Origin: Strongyloides papillosus
Lineage: Eukaryota > Nematoda > Chromadorea > Rhabditida > Strongyloididae
Direction: 5' to 3'
NCBI GenBank assembly: GCA_005656395.1
Contig: SRSI01000036.1
Location: 1 to 64,000 of the forward strand
DNA length: 64,000 nucleotides
Positions 24,031-36,769 of this stretch are shown piece after piece (the stretch's first letter is position 1; every line of letters starts with the position of its first letter). Position numbers and translations under genes: made by a program. The notes under the pieces were generated by a model. It had not been told where the DNA came from and did no database searches. It saw only the letters and a program-made list of their open reading frames with translations.

Positions 24031-24429
24031 TTTTTACGCATGACGGGGAAAGCAAAACATGATTGTACTTTTTTTACGTAACTAGTTTTGTAAGATTCAA
24101 ATAGGAAATATGTTATTTTGTAGAGATGAATGTTTTCTACAAAATTTCATCTTCACTTTTTTAACTCAGTGTTCGTGAGGGTCACAACATGATGACTCTC
24201 ATTACTTTTGGAACAAACCAATTACTGCTTTTCTTTTGACTTTGCTTTGAAAAGTAAGTTTTGAATTTTAAATTTGTATCTATCCTACTTAAAACTAGTA
24301 TAACTTTATTTTTAAGAGTGATTTATTGACGTAAAATTATATATTGCATTTTTTTACTAAAAAATTTCTTAATAATTATTAACTAGAAACAAATTTATTG
24401 AAGATTTGTTTTTTTAAATAATTTTATAA

Positions 24430-25630
24430 TACACACAAATTAAAAATTCCACAATTTAAGGTTGCAATTTAATGCCAATTGTCATACAATTCACCTAAAA
24501 TTGTATAACAATTTAATGAATTTTGTATTACATTTTACTAATTTTTGTATAGGTACAATTCTATTCAAATTGTATTCCAATTTAGGTAAAATTGTTATGC
24601 ATTTTAGGTAGAATTGTTATGCAAATTTTATAAAAAAAAATTATCAAATATATTTAATTAATTATATTCTTCTTAGAAAAAAGAAAAATAATATATAAAA
24701 AGATTAAGAATTAAATAAAATTTACTATAAACTTATCGATGTACCAAATTAATCTAACAAACTTAATAAAAGTTTGAAATATTATATATAAAATCAAAAA
24801 AATAATGTTAGTACTTAAAAACATTGTTATTTAAATATGGAAGAACTTTCATTTTCTAAACATTTATAATATACATATACTTCAATATAAATTTAATAAA
24901 GATTTTATTTTAATAGTTAATTAGTAACTAATATATGTAGTATGAACTATGTAACAAAATTTTTATAAATAATTTTCAAAAATTTTACTTATCTTATTTT
25001 CCGTAAATCACTTTTTTTGAATCATATAATGTTGATCTGTTTGTAAAATTCTTGATCATTTTTATTTTTGTTTTGTGTTTTCATTAATAGAATTTTCTAA
25101 ATTTATATTAAGATACAAATATATTATTAATGTTTAGAAAATGAAAGTCCTTCTATATTTAAATAACAATGTTTTAAAGTACTAACATTATTTTTGTTAT
25201 TTTACATTTAAGATTTCAAACTTTTATTAAGTTTATTAGATTAATTTAGTACATCACTTAGTTTATAGTATATTTATTTAATTCTCAATCTTTTTATATA
25301 TTATTTTTCTGTTTTCCAAGAAGAATATAATTAATTAAATATAATTGGTAATTTTTTTATAAAATTTGCATAACAATTCTACCTAAATTGTTATACAATT
25401 CTTCCTCAAATGTCATACAATTCACCCTCAAATGTCATACAATTTATCCTCAATTGTCATACAATTCTACCTAGAATGCATAACGATTCTATCTAAAATG
25501 TAAAACAATTCTACCTAAAATGCATAACAATTTTATTCATTTTGTAAAATTTCCTTTTTTTTAAATGTAATACAATTTTACATAAATTGTCATGTACATC
25601 TTAAATTGCGGAATTTTTAATTTGTGTGTA
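24430..25630. mobile_element. Near-perfect 1.2-kb palindromic element
   Basis: The sequence starts TACACACAAATTAAAAATTC and ends with its inverse; the arms remain similar to the middle near 25030, so almost the whole element can pair with itself. Each arm contains a tandem array of about 20-base units resembling ATACAATTCTACCTAAAATG (clearest at 25380-25550). TAA stands on both sides (24427-24429 and 25631-25633), a 3-bp duplication like that of PIF/Harbinger elements. No protein is encoded. Confidence 0.7.
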
Positions 25631-26277
25631 TAATTTCATGTAATTTTTTATTCATTTGATGCTCTAAAATTTATGTTAGAAAAAAAATTTTAAGATTTTG
25701 TGGCGTCCCCTTCTAGAAGATTAGCCAATACTTTTATTAATTAAAAACAATTTAAATTTAAATAAATAGTCACCTAAGAGAAAATATTATTACTAATACT
25801 TCGTACTTACTTATTATAAATCAATGATCTCTAAACAAGCTTCAAAGATCTCGTTATTCAAACTTAAATACCTATGGTTGGTCTAAAATATAGAATAAAT
25901 GTTACTAGTTATAAAACACATCTTTAAATCATATTGTTAACTGTAAAATTAAGTCATTATATAGAATTATAAAATCTTAATTTGTTTTTCAAATTCATTT
26001 ATTCATCTATTGTTATAAGAGTACATAAAAATTCCGAAATGAAAACAAATTTAAAATTCTAGAAAATTACCTTAGAGTAGATTGCGAGGCCAATTTCAAA
26101 TACATTTTTTACTTAACAGAAATTTAAAATATAAAAAAAAATGTTACATGTTTTGATCTTAGAAAAATATAGAAGTTAGGCAAATTGTGATTTTTGTACT
26201 TTTTTATGTATTGGATTAAATAATTTACTGCTAAAAACTTTCATTCTTGCCAACATAATTCTTTTAATTTAAGATGT

Positions 26278-26687
26278 TTATTTTTTTTCACAAATATACA
26301 TATAAACATAGCCTGAGTAAGTTTCATATCTACAATCATTAAAAACATTCATTACAGTCCTATTATTTTTTTGACAATCATCGTGAAATATTGCAACAGT
26401 AAGAGCTTTTAATTAAATAAATTTTTTTTATTTACCTACTTACCGTAAAAATAATCCCATAGCATATAATTTGAAACAATAGTGTATGTATTATCACATT
26501 CATAACCGTCTTTACTATCATGGATATTATTAGGATTATTAAGTGATAATTCTAATCTAACAGTTTCACGTTTTTTACAAGCACATTTAGGAATTACACG
26601 AACATTAATTTGGTATTCATAGAGCTAAGCGAAACTTTCAGATATTAAAATAATTCTAAATAATATTAATGTTTTAAAAAATTTCAT
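26278..26687 (-). pseudogene. Transthyretin-like copy 2 with an in-frame stop
   Basis: Exons 26687-26444 and 26405-26278 flank a 38-base phase-1 intron like that of the other copies, and the frame is otherwise open for 124 codons. One TAG at codon 21 (26627-26625), just after the signal peptide, lies where copy 1 has tryptophan codons. Downstream the conserved points remain: KCACKKRE, a single cysteine in YECDN, LTVAIFHDDC and the final cysteines. One point mutation therefore separates it from a coding gene. It is the closest relative of copy 1. A sequencing error or stop readthrough are alternatives. Confidence 0.7.
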
Positions 26688-28115
26688 TTTGAGTATTTTC
26701 ATTAAAATTTTAAAAATAAAATTTTCTTAATTACTAAATGTTACCGTACAAAATTATTAAAAAATAAATATTTAATTTTTGATGATTTAAAACATTTAAT
26801 ATGATTACGAACAAATATTGATATTATTTTGCTGTAGATTAAAAAACATTAATATTATTGAAATCAGATTTTATTAAATAAATAAAATTTACATAATTCT
26901 ATTTGTTATTAATTTGCATTAAAAAAAGCTAACAATAAATTTCAATATATAGAAATGATTTAAATCGATTAAAATACAACAACATATAACCATAAAAAAC
27001 AATAAAATATAAGTTACGAAGATTAATTTAATATGAGTGTATAAAATCTTAGAGCTCAAAAATAGAAGATTGACCTTATAATAAAAAAATTATAAATAAG
27101 ATCAATTTTGTAAAATGTTTTATATTTTCGAGTGGTTTATTTAAGATCTACATTTTACTTCTCTTTTTGCAAAATCAAAAATTGATCTTCAAAACAATCA
27201 ATTTACTGCTTACAGAATTGCTATATCTACTTTAAATTTAGGGCACTCTAAAACTTTATTAAATTCACTATACACATTATCAAATTTCACAAAAAATAAT
27301 TTTAGAATTTTATTTAACAATAAATATTATTCAGGCAATATATTTTTATATTTATTCCTAGTAAATTTTATTGTAAAAACTTAAATCTAATAATAATCCA
27401 TTTTTCATTATATCTCTTATTAGTCCTTTCAAAATAATAAGCGTACTCAAAATGGTTCTATATAATAGACAAAAATACAAGTTGGCCTGCGTAGGACTTT
27501 TTAGATATTCGCATACATTATATTAATTATTTTTAAAATACATATGTAGTAATATGACTTTTTGTAGTCGAAATACTTGATATTATTGTTTTAAAAATTT
27601 CATAAAAAAATAAAAGTTTGAGTAAAGTTTTATATCTTCAAAATTGAGGTACATTTTTCAACATCAAATTAATGTTATTTTTTTATTAAGAAAAAATTTT
27701 AATGGTTGTTGCTGATAGCGAATAAACGACTTTTTTTAATATCTATTTCCAAATTATCATAAACATAGAATTTTAATAACTATGTTAAATTATTTAAGAT
27801 ATTAAACAACCATAAATTTCGTTAAATTTCTGATATTTCAACAATAATATTTTGTTAAAATAATTTTTAAAAGCATGCATTCATTTTTTTTATAAAATAA
27901 ATGTTCATCATATGTATCTAATACTATTTATTGCAATTAAATTTGAACAAACAATATTGTTAATCAAATATTAACTGTTTTTACAATAGTTCTAACAATT
28001 TAAAAAGCATACAATTCAAATTTTTGACATTGATAATATTTAATTAACAAAAGCAATTACATAAATATTCTATATTTGTTATTAATCGTTCGTTATTCAA
28101 ATACAGAGGGTATGA
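26688..28115 (-). repeat. Segmental duplication, upstream block of TTL copy 2
   Basis: This matches the upstream block of copy 1 (TTTTGCTGTAGATTAAAAA, GGCCTGCGTAGGACTTT) but is more diverged than copies 1 and 3 are from each other. It ends where an inverted-repeat element is inserted at about 28127. Confidence 0.6.
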
Positions 28116-28126
28116 AAATAAGATTA

Positions 28127-29028
28127 TACAGGGTGGGCCAAAATATGCATCACAGTTACAATATAACACTTTATAACTTTTTTTATAGGTGACAAATTTT
28201 TATGGTATTATACGCATTTTGTAGAGAATTTGTTAGAAAATAATATATTACAAGATCGTTTTCAAGAATGAACTTTAAAAAATTTCTTTAATTTCTTAAT
28301 ATTTTACATTTAAAAGAAAATATTTTTTAATTTTATTCAATTTAAACTTATTTTTAAGTTTAAAACACATGAATACAATTCGCAGTAAGTCAATATTTCA
28401 CACAAATATATATGGAAAATATCTTTTAAATGATCACTATTTAATTTCTTGCACAAGCTTGTTCATTATAAAACATTAATTATTACTCTTATTAAATTGT
28501 TTTATTTAACTCTTTGAAATGATTTACCACACTTAATATTGCATGTCTTGACGAAGCTTGTATCAAATTGTAGTAGGTTTTGGATAATTTTTGAGTTAAA
28601 ACAATTGAAAATTTATTGATGTAGTAATCACGAACTATTTTTGTCCGTTCTTCAGTAGAATACTTTCTTAAAGAGGTAACAACGGTAAAAAATATTTGAA
28701 ATATATGGAAGAAATTAATATTGTATAAACAAAATATTTTATGAAGAAAAATGTTTCAAAGTAACATTTTAAACATCTAGCATTTATTTTTAAATAAATT
28801 GGAATATTTTAAGGTGCAATTTTAAAACAAAGATATAAACATTTTTATTTAACTTAATACAACTTTCCATTAAGACCATTCTTAAAAACGATCTTGTGGT
28901 ATATTATTCTACGAATTGTTCTGTGCAAAGTGCGTATAATATCATAAAAATACGCCAACAACAAAAAAAGTTATAACAGTTATAAAGTGTTTCATGCAAC
29001 TGTGATGCATATTTTGGCTCACCCTGTA
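28127..29028. mobile_element. Inverted-repeat element (CAGGGTGGGCC termini)
   Basis: It starts TACAGGGTGGGCCAAAAT and ends with the near inverse (ATTTTGGCTCACCCTGTA), with TA at the edges. Similarity between the arms continues for about 140 bases (GGTATTATACGCATTTTG against the inverse of CAAAGTGCGTATAATATCA). No transposase is present. It shares its outermost bases with the element at 4943 and is probably moved by the same type of enzyme. Confidence 0.7.
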
Positions 29029-29062
29029 TAATTTTAAAGGTCTTAACACATGAAAAAATAAG

Positions 29063-29135
29063 AAATACTACGGTTCGCTATTATCCGCGGTAGTCTCAGG
29101 AACCAATCTACCGCAGATACGGGGGGACAACTGTA
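29063..29135 (-). repeat. Pogo/Tigger-type terminal stem-loop
   Basis: Read on the minus strand this begins TACAGTTGTCCCCCCGTATC and folds back on itself through CGGTAG...CTACCGCGG. It matches the left end of the element at 36061. Termini of this type (CAGTxGTCCCC...TATCCGCGG) are known from pogo/Tigger transposons. Only this end is present; the match continues to about 29030, where the CAGGGTGG element abuts. Confidence 0.6.
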
Positions 29136-29149
29136 GTACGTATGAAGTC

Positions 29150-30760
29150 TTACTCTGTCAAAAATATTCCTAAGAAAATTGAAGAAATTAAAACCTAAGA
29201 GTCAGTGGAAATTGAAACCCAACTTAATGAAATCAATGTGGAAGCCCTATGTGACACTAGAAACAATGTAGTGACAGTACACCCAGATCTGGCAAGTCAT
29301 CTTGAACTGAAAAAGGACAAGTCAATGTACATTGGTACTATTGTTAAAAGTATTACTATATCAAATAAATCCGTCAATAAATTAATAAGAAGTAATGTAC
29401 CAACTAGTAAGAAAGAGTTGTAGAACTTTCTTTAATCGGCTAATAATAACTTAGTTGGAGCATATCTAAGTAAAGTAAATCATGATACAAATGAGGAGAG
29501 ATCAATTGTGTTCTAGTCAGTTAAACTTTCTCTCACTGTTAAAAATAGATCTCTTCGAATACTTGCTATTTGCTATTGAACATGCTTTAAGATATTTTGG
29601 TTATTTAGTATTAAACATTGAACTTATTACTAAAGACATCATATAAGCTTTTGAAATTTATCGTGTTTAAAATCACACTGTATCTAAAAATGGTCAAGGA
29701 TTGCAAAGATTAATTTAGGTGAGTGTGAGGAGGTACACTTACCTTTTAAATAATCCCTTCAATCCTCGATTTGGCACACGACTACAACAACTACTATGGA
29801 TACAAGGAAAAGTTAAAAATGTTAATTAATTGTTATTCCCCAGTTCTTAAGAAAATGATAAAAGAGAAATTATCTTCACGTGATGTATCCTTAAAACATA
29901 ATGTTGCACCAACCATTCTATTCTTTCAAGTATTTAAGAATAAAGAAAAGTACTTGTTAATAATAGTAGATTAAGCAACTAATTATATTTAGACAATATC
30001 AATGCATACAACTACAGACGAAAAATTTATAAAGGTCTTAACAAAATTTTTTTAGAAATATGGTTTCCGAAAGACTATAAAAAATTGACAATGCAAAATA
30101 CTTTCATAATGAAAAGAGTCTATCTTATTTAAAAAGTCTTATCATATAAATGATATTCACTACTCTTTCACACTCTAGAGGAAATACATTATCTGAAGCA
30201 ACAATCATAAATGTACATCTGGCTGTTGGAAAAGCTAATAGTCAATTAAAATCTTCAACAGTTAGCTGTACTCTAATTCTGTTATGGAACACATTTATCC
30301 ACAATACAAATTTTTGTGAATCAACCAATTGAACACCATTCTATCTAATGTTTTTGAGAAAGTCACCAAATTTCGTGGACACGTTTATGAAATCAAATAG
30401 TATATCTTTTTTTTGAATCAAATAGAATTTATGCTGAACAACTAGAAGTTACCATAATTGCTAAAGCCAATGCCAATAAATTTTTTTTCGATCTTATCGT
30501 GAAGAAGAAAATCTCAAACTAGTATGCAAACACGATTTAAAATAAAAGAAGGATCAATTATTTTATCTCAAGAATAACAAAAGAAAAAAAAAGTTTGATA
30601 CAGCTTATTTTGGACCCTATGTTGCTGACAGTTTTGATCATGAGACTAACAAAGTCAATTACTATAGGCCTACTGATAAAAAGCTTTAGGAATGTCACAT
30701 CAGTAACGTCAAAATGCCAAAAACTCTTTCAAGCTACTAAAGAATTCTGAAAATATGTCA
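29150..30760 (+). pseudogene. Decayed gypsy-type retrotransposon pol
   Basis: Scattered plus-strand fragments follow pol order. 29205-29420 resembles a retroviral-type protease (ALCDTRNN for ALCDTGAN). About 29850-30110 resembles the integrase core (KEKYLLIIVD, KYGFRKTIK). Near 30150-30330 lies a possible later integrase part, and 30540-30720 resembles the C-terminal GPY-type region (FDTAYFGPYVADSF). Many stops and frame changes break it. RT is missing and no LTRs were found. It lies directly beside the pogo-type terminus. Confidence 0.55.
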
Positions 30761-32367
30761 AGTGATGATTGATCTCGGGTTGGTGAAGCAAGGTTTAATC
30801 ATCTATTCAATCTTAATCCCAACATATCTATCTGAGTTTTTGGAAAGAAATTTTAATTTACTATAAATACCTTTACTTTATTACATCTATTCATTTATTA
30901 TGTTTACGTGACTGACCATTATAACTCTCAATAAAATTTAATATTGTTTAAACGTAAGTTATTTTTAATTGTCTTATATGTTACATCTAGTTACAGACTG
31001 ACGCTCGTTTACAACTTTATATTGTAATCTTAATTGGTTTTAATTTAAATAAAAGTTTGCTATTATCTTGTTATTGAAAAAAATGCTCCAGTTGTTCTTA
31101 AACTTTTTACTTTTTTTAATTTGATGTTTGTGATTAATAAAAAATAAATTTTTTGTCTTGTTAAAGTCCAACTCTCAAACCGACCTAAAAACGCGCAAGT
31201 ATACAATCTTTATAAAATTAAGCTGAAAGTTATCCTACAACAGAGATCAAAGTATTATATTGTGGAAATTTAGACTGAACAACATAGTGTGTGAAATAAA
31301 AATTTCTTATGCGATTATTTTGAATCGAAGTATAAACTATATATCATAGTATTATTTTATTGTATAGAGAGACCCGATGTTTAAAAATATCAACTTCATA
31401 TGATAGTCATAGAATATTTGTGTTTTGCATAATTTTGATCTTAGTAGTATAAAACTAAGAATTTACATAATATTGAGTCAAAAATAAACTAAATTTTAAA
31501 TTAATAATATTTCCAACTTATTTATTCTAATAATTTTTATAAAAACGTCAAAAATTTTTTAATTTGCACAAAATGACTTTTTAATCTATCTTAAAATTTT
31601 TTTAAGATTATAGAATTTACTTTAATGTTTAGAATTATTTCTATTTTATTTTAATGTTTAGTAAAAAATAAATAATTTTTTTGACATACTTGATATTTTA
31701 TTTATATCACATTTTACTAATAGTACTTTACGATCTTTTAAAATCAAGTTTTGCTTAAATTGAATTTATTTATTTTACTAGACGTTGCTTAACTAATATT
31801 TGTGATAATTTTCTTTTCATTTAAATAATCTGAGAAATGACAAGGTATTAGGGGATTTAGAAAATAGTCAAAGTTTTAGTGAAAAATTGTTCGTTTGTAA
31901 TAAATTATAAAATATTTAAAAAACTTTGTTGAAAAAATAACAGTATTATTAATACCAGAAAAATTCTAGACATTATAGAACTTAGTTATAATTTTAAAAT
32001 AATCCATCATTTTATCGAAATGGTCTTTTTTTTGATAAAGTCGATCTTAAAAATAATGAAAAAGTCTTTTGTGTGTGTTAGATATGACACGTCAATGTCA
32101 TTATAAAATTAGAATATAAAAGAACATTGACAGAGCTTGTCAATCACTTATTCTACTTACTAACCTCTGTAAAATAACTAGTTAACAAGCTCTGTAGGTT
32201 TACTTGCTATATAACATTTATTGTATGTTTTTTAGAGTATTAAATAAAATTCTTTCTTTGAAATGATCTCCAGAAGCATAAATAGTAATGAGGAGAATGT
32301 CGGAGCTAATGTACGTCTCCGTACCCTTAACAGTGTGTGTATTTTCAAAAAAAAGTTTTTATTGTTC
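30761..32367. other. Intergenic DNA
   Basis: No gene was seen. Near 32126-32200 the words GAGCTTGT and ACAAGCTCTGTAG form a short inverted repeat. The right end is the 3' side of TTL copy 3. Confidence 0.4.
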
Positions 32368-32810
32368 TTATAAGACATTAATAACATAAAGATCGCAGAA
32401 ATATCTATAACTCTTCCGACTCCATTTACAAGTTACGTTACCTATATAACCATCTATTCTCTTGGATAACGTCTGTTCATAATTTAAATAGCATGTAATA
32501 CGATATTCAAAATAAAGACCTTTTAATTAAATAAATTATTTTTTCTATGCATTCACTTACGATATTGTATAGAATATCCGAGTGCTCTCCCTCTGACTGA
32601 AAAAGCACCCCCACAATCTACAACGTGTGGATCGAAAATGTCTCGATCATGTCGTATTCCTGCTTGAACAAAAATCTTCGATTTACCAACACAAGGGTAA
32701 CAATTTATCCATCCATGAACAAGAAAATCGTAATTAGTAAAATATATATCTGTAAGCACATTTTGTATAGAAAAAATAAAAAGTATTGATAATGTTTCAA
32801 AAACTTTCAT
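32368..32810 (-). CDS. Secreted transthyretin-like (TTL) protein, copy 3
   Basis: Exons 32810-32561 and 32519-32368 flank a 41-base phase-1 intron (GTAAGTGAAT...TTAAAAG) and give 133 residues. The signal peptide is FETLSILFIFSIQNVLT. The TTL pattern is clearest here: HGWINCYPC, then VVDCGGAFSVRG, where TTL proteins have DxxGxFxxxG, then LYFEYRITC. Two more cysteines follow (NVTC, FC). The intron sits at the same place and phase as in the other copies. Its frame is intact, so it is probably functional. The sequence between the conserved points is very different from copies 1 and 2. Confidence 0.7.
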
Positions 32811-34074
32811 TTTTGAATATTTTACTTTGATATTATGAAAGTAAATTTTTCTTAAATACTAAAAATTTCCATGCAAAATTAATAAAAAATAAATATTTAA
32901 AATCTAAAAAATCAAAAAGCAATAAATAAAAATTACAGATAAATATTGATAATTTTTTTAGTGCAACTTAAATAAATATCAATATTTTAAATATCAGATC
33001 AATTAAATAAGTAAAATCTATAAGATTTTGTTTAGTACTAGCTTGTATTAAAAAAACAAGCAATTGATTCAAACGCACAAACATTTAAGCATAAATAAAA
33101 ACAGTAAAATATAAAATTACAAGAGTAAAAAGATAACAGTTGGTAAACTGTTTGGAAAATTCGAGAGCATTTATTTTGTTATTATATAAAGTGAAAAAGT
33201 CATCAAAACAGTCATTTTATTAACTTAGGTAGTAGTTGTAGTTATGTTTTTTTATTATCATCAAAATCAACGTGTGACGTGTTTCTTATTATATCATATT
33301 AATTAATTGTATACTTTAATTATATTGTAATTATAATATATATTGTTTTTGTAGACCACTAGGGGTTTTAGAAAAGTTGAGGGAGATCTCAGGAGTCGAT
33401 AATAGATCAAAAAGTTAGTGATAAGTAAGTAAATTGTTGTAGTTTTTTTAAATGTTATCCCTAGGTGGCTACTTTGTGTTAATCTTATTTGTGTGAGTAA
33501 TTGTAATAAAGTTTGGAATAAATAAAAGTGGATAATTGATAAAGTCTTCAATAATCGAACGGTGATCCAGAGGACATTAGGAATTGTTTGAAAAGGGGGA
33601 CACCAAAAACTATATCTTATAAATATATTTTCTCAAGTAATAATTTAATATGTGTGTAGAATATTATTTTCGGCACTAGAAGATAACTTGAATTAATAAA
33701 AAATTTATAAATGATATAAAATTAGTAAAATGTCTCATGTTTTCAAGTAGTTTATTTTGAGATCTGCATTTCAGTTCTCTTTTTTTAAAATCAAATATTA
33801 ATTTCCGAAACAATTGGTGTACGATTTTTAGAAACTTTATATTTGATTCGGTTTTAGAATATTTTAAAACTTTACTGGCTTCATTATATTCATTTTCTAT
33901 ATTCCACACAAAAATAATTTTATAACTTCTTTCAACAATAATTACTATTCAGATAATGGATTTTATCATTTTTTTTCCTTAGTAAATTTGACTATAAAAA
34001 AATAAATTTAATAATATTTTATCATTTTGTTTCTTCTTAATCTTTAAAATAAACATATTCAAAATGAATTTATA

Positions 34075-35359
34075 TTAGGTTGTCCCATCCAAAATGACTA
34101 TTTTTTACCCTAATTTTTAAATACCCATAACTTATTTAAAAATAAATATTTTTATTCAAAATAAGAACCATTACAATCTGCACATTGTTGCCAACGAAAT
34201 ACGAGTTTAATGATTCCATCTACATAGAAATCCGGGCTTCCAGATTCGATGAAAGCTTCAAAGGCAGTTTTTGTGTCCTCATCGTTCCTGAAGATTTTCT
34301 CCCTTAAGAAAGTGTTGAGATGTTTGAAAAAGTGGTAATCTGTTGAAGAAATGTCAGGTGAGTACGCTGGATGAGATAGAGTTTCATACCACAATTCCCT
34401 CAGTTTCTGAACGGTTCTCTTTGAAACGTGTGGCTTTGCGTTATCGTGGAGAAGAGTTGGTCCTTTTCTATTGACTAGAGCAGGCACTTTCTGGGATAAT
34501 TTCTGGTGCATTTTTTCAATTTGTGGCAGTATGATTTTGAATCAATAGTTTCACCAGGTTTCATGGACTCGTAGTGAATAATTCCTACAGAAGACCACCA
34601 AACAATCACCATGATCTTCTTTGGGAATAGTTTGGGTTTCGGGAACTGTTTTGGTACTTCATCCTTGTCCAAACATTGTCCAGATCTTTTGCGATTGTCG
34701 TAGAGGATCCATTTTTCATCGCAAGTGATAAGACGACCAAGAAATGGGTTGTTTTTGTTCCTCAAAATGAGAGATGAGCAAATTTCATAACGACTTAATT
34801 TTTGATAGTCGTTTAATTCATGAGGTATCCATCGTTCAAGCTTTTTTGTCTTTTCTATCTCCTGTAAGTGACAGGAAACTGTTGATTTGGATACATTTAG
34901 TTCTCTAGCAAGTTCTCTAACCGTTGTACGTGGATTTGCTTCAGCAACTTCTCGTAGCACGTCATTATCAAGAACTGATTCAAGCCTCTCATGCTCTTCA
35001 TTCTCGAGATCCTCACTGCCTTCTCTAAATTTTTTAAATTATCTTTGAACCGTAGAAGCAAATACAAGATTTTCTCCGAAAGTTTCGTTAATTTGTTGAG
35101 TTGTTTTTGCAACATTAATACCACGTTTGAACTCAGAAAATATAATAGCACGAATATCACGTTTTGGCAGCATTGTTTGTTTTTAAAATAAGATGACGAT
35201 AAACAGAGCTCATGGCAATGATATATATATCATCGTGTAGAAAAGATTTAGAGGAATCTAACAGTCTGTTTTTTATACCAAAACATAGCCAATAATTTGA
35301 GAAAACGCTTGTCAAACAACGTGTATCAAAAAATAGTCATTTTGGATGGGACAACCTAA
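34075..35359 (-). mobile_element. Mariner transposon with perfect 32-bp terminal repeats
   Basis: The 1285-base element has identical 32-base inverted ends beginning TTAGGTTGTCCCATCC, flanked by TA (34073-34074 and 35360-35361). It carries a nearly full transposase on the minus strand. Perfect ends and only two clear coding lesions mark it as the youngest DNA transposon in the window. It was inserted into the upstream block of TTL copy 3. Confidence 0.9.
34152..35173 (-). pseudogene. Mariner transposase with one stop and one frameshift
   Basis: The frame starts with ATG at 35173 (MLPKRDIRAIIF). An N-terminal helix-turn-helix region is followed by TTVRELARELNVSKSTVS. The three catalytic aspartates are present: LITCDEKW, LLHDNAKPH and SSTDYHFF, with 34 residues between the last two, as in DD34D mariners. 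A TAA replaces a codon before FKKFREGSEDL (about 35042), and an A run near 34509 shifts the frame by one base between HKLK and MHQKL. The protein can therefore not be made from this copy unless these are sequence errors. Confidence 0.85.
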
Positions 35360-36060
35360 TATAACAGAAAACAACAAAGATGACCAGTGTTAGGCTTTTC
35401 AAATATTCCCATACACAACATTAATTTTTTTAAGAAAACAAATGTAGTATTATGACTATTTTGTAGTCAAGGTACTTGCTTTTATTGTTCTGCAGATTTA
35501 ACAAAAACATTTAGATTTTAAGGAAAGTCTTAGATCTTTAAAATATAGGTACATTTTTCAACATCAAATTAATGTCAATTTTCTACATAAAAACTAATTT
35601 TTATGGCCTTTGCTGATAACGAAAAACAACTTTTTTCATATATATTTCTTAAATAACATAAACACAGAATCTCAATAACTATATTGAAACTTTTAATACA
35701 AAAAGTAACAATAAGTTTTTGAAAATTTTTTACAATAATATTTTGATAAGATAGTTTTTAAAAACATACGATCATTATTTTGATAGAGCAAAAAAAATCT
35801 ATCTAATGTGTATAATATCATCTATTGCAAATAAATTTAAAAAAAACATAATTATTCAAATATTAACTATTTTCATAATGTTTCTAGCAATTAAAAAGTA
35901 TACAATTTCAGTTAAATTTTCGACATTGATAATGCTTTATTAACAAAAATATTTACAATATTATCTTTTTATAAATTGTTGATTGTTTTAACTCAAACAT
36001 TGCAGATATAAAAATAAGTTCAAATATAAAATACATTAAAACGGTACGCAAAAAAAGTAA

Positions 36061-36373
36061 TACAGTAGTCCCCACGTATCCCCGGTAGATTGGTTTCTAA
36101 GACTACTGCGGATAATAGGGAACTGTAGTATTTCTTTTTTTTATGTGTCAATACCTTTAAATTACAAATAAGATATAATTTTTTCTACAATTGTAGACAA
36201 CAGTAACTTTTTAGTTAACTTAATTTAAAAAAAAAATTAATCGTAGTAAGAGTTTGTACTCTAAGATAGGTAAAATTAAAAAAAATCGCATGTACCCCTT
36301 TATGTTAAATTTTTCTAGTCTCTTGTAATTCTCAAACCGCGAATAACGAAACCGCAGATACGCAGGACCAGTA
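36061..36373. mobile_element. Pogo/Tigger-type miniature element
   Basis: The 313-base element begins TACAGTAGTCCCCACG and ends CGCAGGACCAGTA, an imperfect inverted repeat with TA at the edges. The first 70 bases also fold on themselves (CGGTAG...CTACTGCGGATA). It has no coding capacity. It lies at the outer limit of the TTL copy 3 duplication; the related end at 29063-29135 lies at a comparable place beyond copy 2. Confidence 0.7.
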
Positions 36374-36769
36374 TATTTTCTTAATTGACATTTATAAATA
36401 ATTTTTATAATACTATTATGTATTGTAATTCAGAAGGAGTGCGAGAACCCTTAAAAGATTCTTTAATAGACAAATTTACATAAACTTTTATTTAGAGTAA
36501 ATTCAACATTATATAATAAAAATGCAATCTATTAAAAATGTTAATTTGACAAAGTGTAGTAAAAGTATATATATTTATAATTTTAGTGTCTGTGGAGTTA
36601 TGTCCTTCTCTTTATATAAATATTTTTCTTGAATTGAACATCTCCAGAGTTTACAGTATAATAAATGTAAAAAACAGTGATCATACTTTAATTTTAAATA
36701 AAACCATAAAATTTCTGATATTTAACTAATCACAAATTTATTAAAACTTTATATTAATCAATATTATTG

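Larger units (their letters stand above)
32811..36055 (-). repeat. Segmental duplication, upstream block of TTL copy 3
   Basis: After removal of the mariner at 34075-35359 this block matches the upstream block of copy 1, for example at TTTTAAGGAAAGTCTTAGA (35518) and to about 36055. About 33150-33680 has extra sequence not seen in the other copies. Confidence 0.6.

Noticed and set aside
25380..25550. Array of about 20-base repeats that could be taken for a CRISPR array
   Set aside because: Repeats are contiguous without unique spacers, AT-rich, and mirrored in the other arm of a eukaryotic palindromic element; no cas genes.
33303..33551. 82-codon minus-strand frame upstream of TTL copy 3
   Set aside because: Low-complexity, in sequence unique to this copy of the duplication, no motif or splice partner.
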